Below are positions 8,034 through 15,455 of a stretch of 18,182 bases of DNA, in pieces. The notes below the pieces were generated by a model that searched no databases, was not told the origin of the DNA, and worked only from the letters and a program-made list of their open reading frames with translations. Origin of the DNA: JANLTP01 sp031363055 (lineage in GTDB: Bacteria > Pseudomonadota > Gammaproteobacteria > Burkholderiales > Burkholderiaceae_E); assembly GCA_031363055.1 (NCBI GenBank), contig JANLTP010000212.1:1-18182 (forward strand), in the 5' to 3' direction. The position numbers and the translations under genes are program-made. Positions within the stretch are counted from its first letter, which is position 1. Each line of letters starts with the position of its first letter.

Positions 8034-8088
8034 CGGGCCGGCATTCGGAGGCGGTCGGCACCTTGCGAAACTCCCGTAACATTAACCG

Positions 8089-8121
8089 AAGTTCGAACTT
8101 GCGTCTGCAACCTGCGTCTGC
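8089..8121. promoter_or_regulatory. Palindrome plus 13-nt-spaced direct repeat upstream of the acyl-CoA ligase
   Basis: AAGTTCGAACTT (8089-8100) is a perfect 12-bp palindrome. It is followed by TGCGTCTGC at 8100-8108 and again at 8113-8121, a direct repeat with 13-nt period ending just before the ligase ribosome-binding site (GGAG 8127-8130). The position suggests an operator for one or both divergent transcripts. No convincing -35/-10 pair was found. Confidence 0.45.
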
Positions 8122-8136
8122 CTATTGGAGAAATTC

Positions 8137-9699
8137 GTGAGCGACCTGCATGGCCACACCACCCATCTGGATCTGATTCTCGGGTCCCTGCGACGCTTCA
8201 AGCATCGGATTGCGTTCAAACAAGACGATACCGAATATACCTACGCTCAGATGGGCGAGCTGCTCGCGCGATGGGCTTCAGTCCTCCAGCAACTGGGCAT
8301 CCGCCCGGGCGACGGGGTCGGCTTGTTGTCGCCGAACCGTCCCGAGGTGTGGTTAGGGCAGACCGCGCCGGCGCTGGCGGGCGGGCGCTACACCGCGCTG
8401 CATCCGCTCGGATCGCTCGAAGATCATCTGTACATGTGTCGCGAAGCAGAGTTGCGATTCTTGCTGGTCGACCCGGCTTATGCAGCACGCGCCAGCCAGC
8501 TATTAGAACAATCGGGTACCGTTGAGCAGGTACTCACCTTTGGACCGTCACCCATAGGAAAAGATATTATTTCATTAGCCAGCGCCTGCACTGATGCCCG
8601 TTTACCGAGAACGGCTGGCACGCTTGATCAACTCAGTTGGTTACTGTACACCGGCGGCACCACCGGTGTCCCGAAGGCGGCGATGTTGACCGAGCGGGCA
8701 CTTACTAGCATGGCTACCAGCGTCGCACTGGGCTGGGATCTACCGAAGGAGATCCGATATCTGGCGGTAGCACCGATCTCTCACGCTGCCGGGATGATCA
8801 TCACACCGACTCTGTTACAAGGAGGTACCATCATTCTGCAGAAAGGCTGGGAGCCGCAGCGCTGGCTCGACACGTTGGTAAAAGAGCGTGCAACCACTTC
8901 ACTGCTGGTACCGACCATGATCTATAGCCTGCTGGATGCACCCGGTCTGGACAGTGCCGATTTGAGTTCACTGCAAACCGTCATGTACGGTGCTTCGCCC
9001 ATGTCACCTACCCGTCTAATAGAGGGCATCAAGCGGATCGGCCCGGTGTTCAGCCAACTGTACGGTCAAACCGAATGCGCCGGTATCGTCACCAGCTTGT
9101 GGCGCCAGCAACATGACATCCGCAGCCTGGCGCGTCTGAGGTCCTGCGGTCAAACCATGCCCGGCGTCCGGGTCGCCATTCTCGATGACGACGGTCAAGC
9201 CGTGAAAACCGGCGAAGCCGGCGAAATCTGCGTTCAGGGACCCAATGTCATGCTGGGCTATTACAAGCAGCCAGAGCTGACCGCCAAGACACTGGTCAAC
9301 GGCTGGCTCAGAACCGGCGATGTCGCCGTCGAGGACGACGAAGGCTTCTTCACGATTGTCGACCGCAAAAAGGACATGATCGTCTCCGGCGGCTTTAACG
9401 TCTTTCCGCGCGAAATCGAAGATGTGCTGACCCGACACCCGAGCGTCTCGGCCGCCGCCGTAATTGGTGTGCCCGACGAAAAGTGGGGCGAGGCCGTCAA
9501 GGCATTGGTCGTCGCGAAACCCGGCACAACCGTCGATCCCTTGACGCTGATCGAGCTGGTGAGAACCGCCAAAGGCTCGATTTACACGCCGAAAACGGTC
9601 GAAATCGTTGATTCGCTGCCGCTGACGCCAGTCGGCAAGCCGGATAAAAAGACCTTGAGAGCGCGCTACTGGTCGGGGCGCGATCGCAAAGTCAACTAA
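8137..9699 (+). CDS. AMP-dependent acyl-CoA synthetase/ligase (ANL superfamily)
   Basis: A 520-residue ANL-superfamily ligase that activates a carboxylic acid as acyl-adenylate and then forms the CoA thioester. Motifs in order: P-loop YTGGTTGVPK (171-180), YGQTE (309-313), WLRTGD (390-395), the hinge IVDRKKDMIVSGGFNVFP (407-424) and the catalytic C-terminal lysine in TPVGKPDKK (Lys501). It resembles fatty-acid or aryl-CoA ligases; the substrate cannot be read from sequence. GTG at 8137 is preceded by GGAG with 6-nt spacing; an in-frame TTG at 8125 is overlapped by that site and is less likely. It is divergent from the aldolase operon and convergent with the copper-chaperone gene. Codons in about 8500-9060 are more A/T-rich (TTA, CTA, ATA, GTA, AGA) than the rest of the gene. 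Confidence 0.9.
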   Translation: MSDLHGHTTHLDLILGSLRRFKHRIAFKQDDTEYTYAQMGELLARWASVLQQLGIRPGDGVGLLSPNRPEVWLGQTAPALAGGRYTALHPLGSLEDHLYMCREAELRFLLVDPAYAARASQLLEQSGTVEQVLTFGPSPIGKDIISLASACTDARLPRTAGTLDQLSWLLYTGGTTGVPKAAMLTERALTSMATSVALGWDLPKEIRYLAVAPISHAAGMIITPTLLQGGTIILQKGWEPQRWLDTLVKERATTSLLVPTMIYSLLDAPGLDSADLSSLQTVMYGASPMSPTRLIEGIKRIGPVFSQLYGQTECAGIVTSLWRQQHDIRSLARLRSCGQTMPGVRVAILDDDGQAVKTGEAGEICVQGPNVMLGYYKQPELTAKTLVNGWLRTGDVAVEDDEGFFTIVDRKKDMIVSGGFNVFPREIEDVLTRHPSVSAAAVIGVPDEKWGEAVKALVVAKPGTTVDPLTLIELVRTAKGSIYTPKTVEIVDSLPLTPVGKPDKKTLRARYWSGRDRKVN

Positions 9700-9706
9700 G
9701 CCGTTC

Positions 9707-10174
9707 TTAGTGTTTGTGGGAGCCGTGGTCCTGAGCTCCGGCCGTCAAGGGGCGCACAGGTGCCTTCAAGTCGATCATTTGCCGTTTGCCGTCGGATCCT
9801 TCCAGGACGAGGGTCAGCGCAACCGTCTCGCCTTCCTTGAGACCCTGATTCAGCTCCATCAGCATGATGTGATAACCACCGGGTTTGAGCTCGACCCCTT
9901 TACCGGCCGGCAGTGCGAGACCATTGATGGCGCGCATGCGCATGACATTGTTGTCCATCTTCATCTCATGAATCTCGACGATCTTGGCGGCCGGCGATTT
10001 CACTTCGACCAGCCGCATGTCCTGTTGGCTGGTCAGTTGCATGAATGCGCCGGTGGCTTTTTGCTCGGCGACGGTGGCTCGAACCCAGGGCTCCTTGATG
10101 ACCACTTGCGCGTGGGCCATGCTGCTGAACAGAAGGGCGACGACAAAAATCAATGCATTCATTTTTTCGATCAT
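9707..10174 (-). CDS. Periplasmic copper chaperone PCu(A)C
   Basis: A 155-residue PCu(A)C-family protein, a periplasmic Cu(I) carrier that delivers copper to the CuA site of cytochrome c oxidase, often with Sco/SenC. A signal peptide is visible (hydrophobic 6-19, cleavage after AHA at 20-22). The diagnostic Cu(I) motif H-x10-M-x21-H-x-M is exact: His69, Met80, His102, Met104. The C-terminus ends in the His-rich DHGSHKH, an additional potential metal-binding tail common in the family. No sco gene is adjacent. ATG 10174 is used; an internal ATG at 10162 would still leave a signal peptide. Its stop lies 7 nt from the convergent ligase stop, and its start faces the divergent isomerase gene. Confidence 0.93.
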   Translation of the reverse strand: MIEKMNALIFVVALLFSSMAHAQVVIKEPWVRATVAEQKATGAFMQLTSQQDMRLVEVKSPAAKIVEIHEMKMDNNVMRMRAINGLALPAGKGVELKPGGYHIMLMELNQGLKEGETVALTLVLEGSDGKRQMIDLKAPVRPLTAGAQDHGSHKH

Positions 10175-10184
10175 TCCAATGGCG

Positions 10185-10201
10185 GGTGAGTTACGTTCAC
10201 C
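10185..10201. promoter_or_regulatory. Short inverted repeat between the PCu(A)C and isomerase genes
   Basis: GGTGA (10185-10189) and TCACC (10197-10201) form 5-bp arms around a 7-bp spacer, 11 nt upstream of the PCu(A)C start in the 76-nt divergent intergenic region. It could be an operator; the arms are short and chance occurrence is possible. A TATAAC box near 10232 may serve the isomerase gene, but no matching -35 is obvious. Confidence 0.25.
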
Positions 10202-10250
10202 GATCCCAGTAGTGTAGTGTTACTGCCGCGCTATAACGAAAGACCCGCAC

Positions 10251-10868
10251 ATGATCGAGTTCTTCTTTGATTGTTCAAGCCCCTGGACCTACCTGGCCTT
10301 TCACAACCTGCAGCCGCTCGCCGAAGACCTGAAGGTGTCCGTGCGCTGGCGGCCTATTCTGGTCGGCGGTATCTTTAACAGCAGCAACCCATCGGTGTAC
10401 GAATCGCGGCAACGTCCGGTACCCGCCAAGCGCGACTACATGCTCAAGGACTTGCAAGACTGGGCCCGCTCGAGTCACTTGAACATCGTATTTCCGCCGA
10501 GCGTTTTTCCGGTCAATAGCGTCAAGGCGATGCGCGCCTGCATCGCGCTCGAGTCGCAAGGCAAGCTGGTCAGCTTCGCCACGGCGGTCTTTGAAGCTTA
10601 CTGGGGACGCAATGAAAACATTTCCGAAGACTCGGTCCTGGCCGCCATTGCCGTCAAGCTCGGCATTGACCCGGTCGAGTTGGCGCGCGCGATGACCGAG
10701 CAATCGATCAAGGATCAGCTCAAGGCTAACACCGATGAGCTCATCGCGCGCGGTGGCTTTGGATCGCCGACCCTGTTTGTGAACCAGACCGATATGTACT
10801 TTGGTAACGACCGCCTGGCGCTGGTGCGTGAAGCGGTGCTACGGACTCAAGGCCGCGAGCGCACTTGA
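10251..10868 (+). CDS. 2-Hydroxychromene-2-carboxylate isomerase / kappa-class GST-like DsbA-fold protein
   Basis: A 205-residue DsbA-superfamily protein of the HCCA isomerase (NahD-like) group, homologous to kappa-class glutathione transferases. It starts with the family's strand and active-site serine segment FFFDCSSPWTYLA (Ser9/Ser10), carries FPVNSVKAMRA in the helical domain, and ends with GFGSPTLFVNQTDMYFGNDRL, the conserved cis-Pro region. In naphthalene degraders this enzyme isomerises hydroxychromene carboxylate with glutathione as cofactor. No naphthalene pathway genes are nearby, so the physiological substrate is unclear. ATG 10251 matches the family N-terminus; only a weak GAAAG lies upstream. 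The last 30 nt overlap the 3' end of the convergent sirtuin gene. Confidence 0.88.
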   Translation: MIEFFFDCSSPWTYLAFHNLQPLAEDLKVSVRWRPILVGGIFNSSNPSVYESRQRPVPAKRDYMLKDLQDWARSSHLNIVFPPSVFPVNSVKAMRACIALESQGKLVSFATAVFEAYWGRNENISEDSVLAAIAVKLGIDPVELARAMTEQSIKDQLKANTDELIARGGFGSPTLFVNQTDMYFGNDRLALVREAVLRTQGRERT

Positions 10869-11699
10869 ACAGTCGAGCTGCAGTCGAAATTCAAGTAGAT
10901 CGTCTGCACGGGTTTTGCCCAGACTGATCGCCACCACCGGTAAGCCCAGCTCGCTGGCGGCGCGCGCAAATCGGAAACCGGAATAGACCATCAATGACGA
11001 TCCGACGATCAGCACGGCGTCGCACGTCTGCAAGGACAGCGAAGCAGCGTCGACGCGTGCACGAGGCACTGTTTCACCGAAAAATACAACATCGGGTTTG
11101 AGCACACCGCCACAATGGCGACACGCGGGTACGCTGAAGGACTCGAAAGGTGCGTCATTCAGATCGGCATCACCGTCGGGTGCCATCACCGCATGCGCGC
11201 GCCATTGCGCCGACCAGGTTTGATTAGCCTCGATCAGTTCAAGCTGCCAGGTGTCACGGTCCTCAGTGGCCTTGCAGTTCAGGCAGACAACCTGGTCGAG
11301 CCGACCATGCAGATCGATGACCTCACGGCTGCCGGCGCATTGATGCAAGCGGTCGACGTTCTGAGTGATGAGCGCGGCCACCCGACCTTGTTGCTGCAAG
11401 CGCACCAGGGCATGATGGGCCTCGTTCGGCAACGCTTGCGCGAACAGCGGCCAGCCAATCAGACTGCGCGCCCAATAGCGCTGTCGAGTGACGACATCGC
11501 CGACAAACGCCTGCAAGGTGACCGGCGGTTTGCGCTTCCATTGGCCGTCACGATCGCGATAGTCCGGTATGCCCGACCCGGTGCTGCAACCGGCGCCGGT
11601 CAGGAACCATAGACGCCGATGCCGGGCCGAGAACTCGCGCAACTCATCGATGGACTCGCTCACCCGGCACTGAGAAGTGCTCGCTGATTGAGACTCCAA
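10839..11699 (-). CDS. Sir2-family NAD-dependent deacylase, SIRT4-type (class II)
   Basis: A sirtuin of up to 286 residues using NAD+ to remove acyl groups from lysine or for related ADP-ribosyl chemistry. Motifs: GAGCSTGSGIPDYRD (35-49), TQNVDRLH (112-119), catalytic His131 in DLHG, zinc cysteines 139/142 (CLNC) and 193/196 (CRHC), KPDVVFFGE (201-209) and GSS (233-235). The segment RQRYWARSLIGWP (72-84) and the SVPACRHCGG-LKPDVVFFGE arrangement closely parallel human SIRT4, placing it in class II rather than with E. coli CobB. The start is uncertain: TTG 11699 lies 6 nt after the NIPSNAP stop with a weak GAAG site; GTG 11663 is the main alternative. It is the second gene of a pair with NIPSNAP. 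Confidence 0.9.
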   Translation of the reverse strand: MESQSASTSQCRVSESIDELREFSARHRRLWFLTGAGCSTGSGIPDYRDRDGQWKRKPPVTLQAFVGDVVTRQRYWARSLIGWPLFAQALPNEAHHALVRLQQQGRVAALITQNVDRLHQCAGSREVIDLHGRLDQVVCLNCKATEDRDTWQLELIEANQTWSAQWRAHAVMAPDGDADLNDAPFESFSVPACRHCGGVLKPDVVFFGETVPRARVDAASLSLQTCDAVLIVGSSLMVYSGFRFARAASELGLPVVAISLGKTRADDLLEFRLQLDCSSALAALSP

Positions 11700-11705
11700 A
11701 CGCCG

Positions 11706-12032
11706 TTACTTCACTGACGAATACGCGGTCGGGGCAAGAATATAGTTGGTGAAATGGGAAATCAACTGACCGTTTTTTTCCGTCTCCGCCTTGGCACTTA
11801 ACCATTGCGGATCGGTAGCGAACGCGTTCCATTTGCCCTCGCGCTCAGCAAGGGATTCCCATTCAAGCATATAGTAAAGATCGCAGTTGCTATCACCGAT
11901 AATGACAGTCCAGAAGCCGGCCTGACGAATGCCGTGTTTCTCCCATAGCTTCAAGGTAATGGTTTCAAAACGCTTGTTCAGATCAGGCAAGCGGCCTGGC
12001 AGACAGTGATATATTCGTAGTTCGCGCAGCAT
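11706..12032 (-). CDS. NIPSNAP-family protein
   Basis: A 108-residue protein of the NIPSNAP family, a small ferredoxin-like alpha-beta barrel fold related to EthD and monooxygenase-type dimers. Visible hallmarks are MLRELRIYHCLPGRLPDLNKRF at the N-terminus (an edge strand then a helix starting at the Pro-Gly), the WTVIIGDSNCDLYYMLEWESLAERE core, and the W-N-x-F-A-T-D-P-x-W segment. Bacterial members have no settled function; animal NIPSNAPs are mitochondrial. Start at ATG 12032 is strongly supported by AGAGGA upstream; the longer open frame is rejected. Its stop is followed within 6-42 nt by the sirtuin gene, so the two are probably co-transcribed from a promoter in the 245-nt gap to the lipoprotein gene. 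This gene is less GC-rich than its neighbours. Confidence 0.88.
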   Translation of the reverse strand: MLRELRIYHCLPGRLPDLNKRFETITLKLWEKHGIRQAGFWTVIIGDSNCDLYYMLEWESLAEREGKWNAFATDPQWLSAKAETEKNGQLISHFTNYILAPTAYSSVK

Positions 12033-12277
12033 GTTTTCCTCTAATCGTGGTAGTGGTCCGCAGCCAGCGGAGACGACCATGAGGATAAACGATTTCCCGT
12101 TAGCGAAGGCGTTTGATACTCAAAGCGCAGTGCGTCAGATAAAACTGAGCGTCGGCGCAACCATTCGACCGCCAAAATCAACCGGTCAGGCCAGGACCTC
12201 ACCGGTGCATCTTGTCCGAATTCCATTTGTATAGGACATTAGCGTTTAATTTTTCTTTCGAAAGCCATTGCCAGGCC

Positions 12278-13699
12278 ATGAAACTACTCAAATCAAAATC
12301 CGCGCGTTACGCCACTTCGGCCATTCTCGTCTCAAGCTTGTTCGCCGCTTGCGGTGGCGGCGGCGGCGGCGGCGGCGGCACACCGGCAGCAGCGCCGCCG
12401 GCCGCACAAGTGCCGGCAGCCACTTTGGTGTCGACCAGCCCGACCAACAACACCACCAAGGTGCAGGCACAAACCAGTATCACGATGGTGTTCAGCGCTG
12501 CACTCGACCCGGCGACCGTGCTGGCTTCGAATGTTCTGGTCACGGGTGGCGGTGTATCGGCTCCGGTCGCCGTCAGCTATAACGCAGCAAACTTTACCTT
12601 GACCTTGCGGCCGCAGAACCCGCTGGGTGCCGGTGTCCAATATACCGTGGCGATTCCGGGTATTCGCGATGCGGGCGGCAATGCGATTGCGAACTCGAAT
12701 GTCAGCTTCAAAACCTTCATTACCGGTACGCCGCGCAATGACAACTACTCCAACGGCGCGTTGACCGGCTACACCCTGGGTACCCTAGACGCCGCAGATA
12801 ACATAGTACAAATCACGACTTATGCGAGTCCGAGCAACGACGTCTTGAGCTACCAGACCATTGAGTACGATGCACGCAGTAATCCGTCACGTTACGTCAC
12901 GTACTCGGCCGGGGCCGACAAGAAGGTCGGCGGTACCGACGATGTCGTGCAGACGATGATCACCAAAACCTACGATAGCAACGGCAATATTGTGCAAGTG
13001 GTGAATTCCGCACCGGGCGCCGATGGCAAGGCCTTTACCGCTGACGACACGACCAGCAATTTCACGGTGAATGCGTACAACACCAGCGGGTATTTGTCGA
13101 AGGTTACCAACTATTCCGGCGCTGGCGCTGATGGCAAGGTCGGTACTGCCGACGATGTCGTGGTCAGCTACTCGACCAAGGCCTACAACGCCTCCAATGC
13201 ACAAACGCAGGAGATCAATTACGGTCCTGACAATGTTCCGACGACCTTCTTGACGTACACCTATGACGCCAATGGCAACTTGACCGATCGGGTTTCCTAC
13301 AAAGGACCCGGTGTCGACAAGCTGCCGCTGACCGCTGATGATGTCATTGAATTTACGGCAAAGAGTTCCTTTGATGCCAATGGCAACGTCACCCGGGTTG
13401 TCGCTTACGACGGCCCCGGTGCCGACGGTATCTGGCGTAACGCGGATGACAAGATTGGCGGCCATATCGACTTCGTGTTCAACAGCATCGGCTTGAGCAC
13501 GCAGAAGTCTTACGACGGCCCCGGTCCGGATACGATCTGGTTGAATGCTGATGACAAATTCAACCAACGCACCAAGATCAGCTACGACGCCAGCGGTAAC
13601 TTCTTGTCGCGTGTCACGTATGTCGGTCCCGGCGCTGACCTGATTTGGGACACGCTCGATGACACCATCGGCGAGTCCAGCACCTTCTTCGGATTCTAG
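12278..13699 (+). CDS. Lipoprotein with Ig-like domain and YD-like/acidic-loop tandem repeats
   Basis: A 473-residue predicted lipoprotein. The signal peptide ends in SLFAAC with the lipidated Cys25, followed by nine glycines and an Ala/Pro linker. Residues 49-148 resemble an SbsA/Big_5-type Ig-like domain (TSPTNNTTKVQ, ITMVFSAALDPAT, YTVAIPGIRDAGGNAI). Residues 191-465 are about eight repeats of 35-36 residues. Each has a YD-like core (TYDSNGN, TYDANGN, SFDANGN, SYDASGN) and, in seven of the eight, an acidic loop GxDx6DD starting at 212, 247, 283, 345, 381, 416 and 452; the loop is missing near 316. The core resembles RHS/YD repeats and the loop looks able to bind calcium. It is probably anchored in the outer membrane. 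ATG 12278 begins the signal peptide; the longer frame lacks support. Function unknown. Confidence 0.85.
   Translation: MKLLKSKSARYATSAILVSSLFAACGGGGGGGGGTPAAAPPAAQVPAATLVSTSPTNNTTKVQAQTSITMVFSAALDPATVLASNVLVTGGGVSAPVAVSYNAANFTLTLRPQNPLGAGVQYTVAIPGIRDAGGNAIANSNVSFKTFITGTPRNDNYSNGALTGYTLGTLDAADNIVQITTYASPSNDVLSYQTIEYDARSNPSRYVTYSAGADKKVGGTDDVVQTMITKTYDSNGNIVQVVNSAPGADGKAFTADDTTSNFTVNAYNTSGYLSKVTNYSGAGADGKVGTADDVVVSYSTKAYNASNAQTQEINYGPDNVPTTFLTYTYDANGNLTDRVSYKGPGVDKLPLTADDVIEFTAKSSFDANGNVTRVVAYDGPGADGIWRNADDKIGGHIDFVFNSIGLSTQKSYDGPGPDTIWLNADDKFNQRTKISYDASGNFLSRVTYVGPGADLIWDTLDDTIGESSTFFGF
12356..12379. repeat. Perfect (GGC)8 trinucleotide run in the lipoprotein gene
   Basis: Eight exact GGC units encode glycine immediately after the lipidated cysteine (TGC at 12350-12352, then GGT). 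Length change stays in frame and would alter only the membrane-proximal tether. Confidence 0.9.
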
Positions 13700-14541
13700 G
13701 CTTCGCGAACCGGCCAGCGGCCGCGTTCGACGGCCCCGAAGAAGTCCAGAACGGCGGCATTGAATGCCGCCGGCTCTTCGAGATTGATGGCGTGGCCCGT
13801 ATTCGGGCACATCCATAGGCCGGCCGAGCGAATCGTGCGCTTCAAAAACGCATTGGTTTCCAGGCACGGCTCGTCTTCATCGCCGACGGCGAGCAACACC
13901 GGCAGGGTCAACGCGGCCAGTTGCGCCTGTGACTCTTCGAGCGAAGGCCGCAGGGCCTGATAACGGCTGACCGTTCGGCCCATGCCCTGTGCCGAATGCT
14001 CGCGATAGTGTGCGACAAACTGCTGCCAGGCGCGCGGATCCTTTTTCAGCAACTGGATTCGGGTTGGACCATGGGCGGTGGCGCGTGCCATGGCATCAAT
14101 GCCCTGCTCGGAAAATGCACGTCCCTGGGCTTGCGATTGAGCGAGCCATTCTTTTTGCAAGCGCGGCGGCGAACCGGAGCCGACGCCGGCGACGACCAGT
14201 GCGCTGGCCATTTCCGGATACCTGAGCCCGAATTGCAAGGTCGCATAAGCGCCCATACTGAGGCCGACGATGTGCGCATGCGAAATCGACAGGCCCTGCA
14301 AGACCGCCGCAATATCATCACGCGAGTGCTCCCAACCATAATCGTCCAGCGATTCCGGCACGTCCGACGGCGGATAGCCACGGGCGTTAAAAGTGATGCA
14401 CCGATATTGCCGCGAAAAAAAACGCACCTGCAGCTCCCATTCGCGGTAATCAGCACCAAATTCATGGACGAAGACAACCGGATAGCCGCTACCGGTTTCC
14501 TCCACGAACAGACGCACCCCTTTCGAGTCGATGTAGGCCAT
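13696..14541 (-). CDS. Alpha/beta-fold hydrolase
   Basis: A 281-residue alpha/beta hydrolase. The nucleophile elbow GLSMG gives Ser95, the acid is Asp221 or Asp223 in VGDEDEP, and the base is His250 in NTGHAINLEEP. The oxyanion-side HEFGADYREWE (26-36) and FNARGYPPSD (51-60) are typical of esterase, C-C hydrolase or dehalogenase-like members; the reaction cannot be fixed. No signal peptide, so cytosolic. ATG 14541 is preceded by AAGGAG with good spacing. The stop shares the palindrome CTAG (13696-13699) with the stop of the convergent lipoprotein gene. It is divergent from the SDR gene over 100 nt that contain short direct repeats. Confidence 0.88.
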   Translation of the reverse strand: MAYIDSKGVRLFVEETGSGYPVVFVHEFGADYREWELQVRFFSRQYRCITFNARGYPPSDVPESLDDYGWEHSRDDIAAVLQGLSISHAHIVGLSMGAYATLQFGLRYPEMASALVVAGVGSGSPPRLQKEWLAQSQAQGRAFSEQGIDAMARATAHGPTRIQLLKKDPRAWQQFVAHYREHSAQGMGRTVSRYQALRPSLEESQAQLAALTLPVLLAVGDEDEPCLETNAFLKRTIRSAGLWMCPNTGHAINLEEPAAFNAAVLDFFGAVERGRWPVREA

Positions 14542-14554
14542 GCTGTGCTCCTTA

Positions 14555-14601
14555 TGAATGCCCGTTGAATGCTCGTTGCAGATCCGGTGAATGTCGGTTG
14601 C
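14555..14601. promoter_or_regulatory. Helically phased direct repeats between the hydrolase and SDR genes
   Basis: Three related elements begin TGAATG: TGAATGCCCGT (14555), TGAATGCTCGTTGC (14566) and TGAATGTCGGTTGC (14588). Start-to-start distances are 11 and 22 nt, about one and two helical turns, which fits cooperative binding by a regulator in this divergent promoter region. No regulator gene is in the window. Confidence 0.35.
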
Positions 14602-14641
14602 GGCTTAACGATACACTTCCCACTTTTGGGGAGCGGGATAA

Positions 14642-15394
14642 ATGAGCAATAAAATTGCATTAATTACAGGCGCCGGCAGCGGTATTGGCAAGGCGTCCGC
14701 CTTGGCGCTGATGAAGGTTGGCTTCAGCGTGGTGGTCGCGGGTCGTCGCGCCGAACCGTTGGCGGCGACCATCGCCGAGGGCAAGGCCATCGGTGCCGAT
14801 GGTTTGGCCGTGGTCACCGACGTCGCCAATCCGGATTCGGTGGCCGCGCTGTTCGCCAAAATCAATGACCACTATGGCCGGCTCGATGTGCTGTTCAACA
14901 ATGCCGGTAGCGGCACGCCGTCATTGTCGTTCGAGGAGCTATCGATCGAGCAGTGGAAGGGCTGTGTCGAGCCGATTCTGACCGGCACCTTCCTGTGCAT
15001 GCGCGAAGCCTTCAAGCTCATGAAGACTCAGACGCCACGCGGTGGGCGCATTATCAACAATGGTTCGATCTCGGCGTATGCACCGCGCCCGGGTTCGGCT
15101 CCCTATACCAGCGCCAAACATGGCGTGTCGGGACTGACGCGGGCCGGCTCGCTCGATGGCCGAAAATACGATATTGCAGTCGGCCAGATCGATATCGGCA
15201 ATGCCGCCACCGACATGACGCAACGTATGACCAATGGTGTTCCGCAACCGAATGGTCAGATGATGGTCGAGCCCCGCATGGACGTCAGCAGTGTCGCCAA
15301 CGCGGTGGTCTACATGGCGCAGTTACCGCTCGACACCAACGTCCTGTTCATGAACGTCATGGCCTCGAAAATGCCGTTTGTCGGCCGAGGCTGA
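14642..15394 (+). CDS. Short-chain dehydrogenase/reductase (SDR)
   Basis: A 250-residue classical SDR oxidoreductase. It shows the nucleotide-binding TGAGSGIG (9-16), NNAG (86-89), catalytic Ser142 in NGSISA and the YTSAK pair Tyr155/Lys159. Arg35-Arg36 after the second strand suggests NADP(H) preference. The RAGSLDGRKYDIAVGQIDIGNA segment (about 167-188) is typical of a proteobacterial SDR group usually annotated only as 3-oxoacyl-ACP reductase-like; the substrate is unknown. ATG 14642 is preceded by GGGGAG (14628-14633) with 8-nt spacing. It is divergent from the alpha/beta hydrolase and convergent with the phosphofructokinase gene, 61 nt apart. Confidence 0.92.
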   Translation: MSNKIALITGAGSGIGKASALALMKVGFSVVVAGRRAEPLAATIAEGKAIGADGLAVVTDVANPDSVAALFAKINDHYGRLDVLFNNAGSGTPSLSFEELSIEQWKGCVEPILTGTFLCMREAFKLMKTQTPRGGRIINNGSISAYAPRPGSAPYTSAKHGVSGLTRAGSLDGRKYDIAVGQIDIGNAATDMTQRMTNGVPQPNGQMMVEPRMDVSSVANAVVYMAQLPLDTNVLFMNVMASKMPFVGRG

Positions 15395-15455
15395 ATCTCC
15401 AATGCGGTGTTTCATACGAGCAGTTCGTTGAATTTAGGGTCGGGGTCGTCATCGG

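Noticed and set aside
7952..8110. N-terminal extension of the class II aldolase
   Set aside because: It is encoded by the minisatellite, and ATG 7951 has GAGG at the correct distance.
9695..9711. ACTAAG/CTTAGT hairpin between the convergent ligase and PCu(A)C genes as a terminator
   Set aside because: Only a 6-bp A/T-containing stem formed largely by the two stop codons, with no T-run on either strand.
12887..13867. 326-codon open frame on the minus strand opposite the repeat lipoprotein
   Set aside because: It exists because the repeated DNA lacks stops in this frame; the protein resembles no family and the plus-strand lipoprotein has a clear signal peptide and domain structure.
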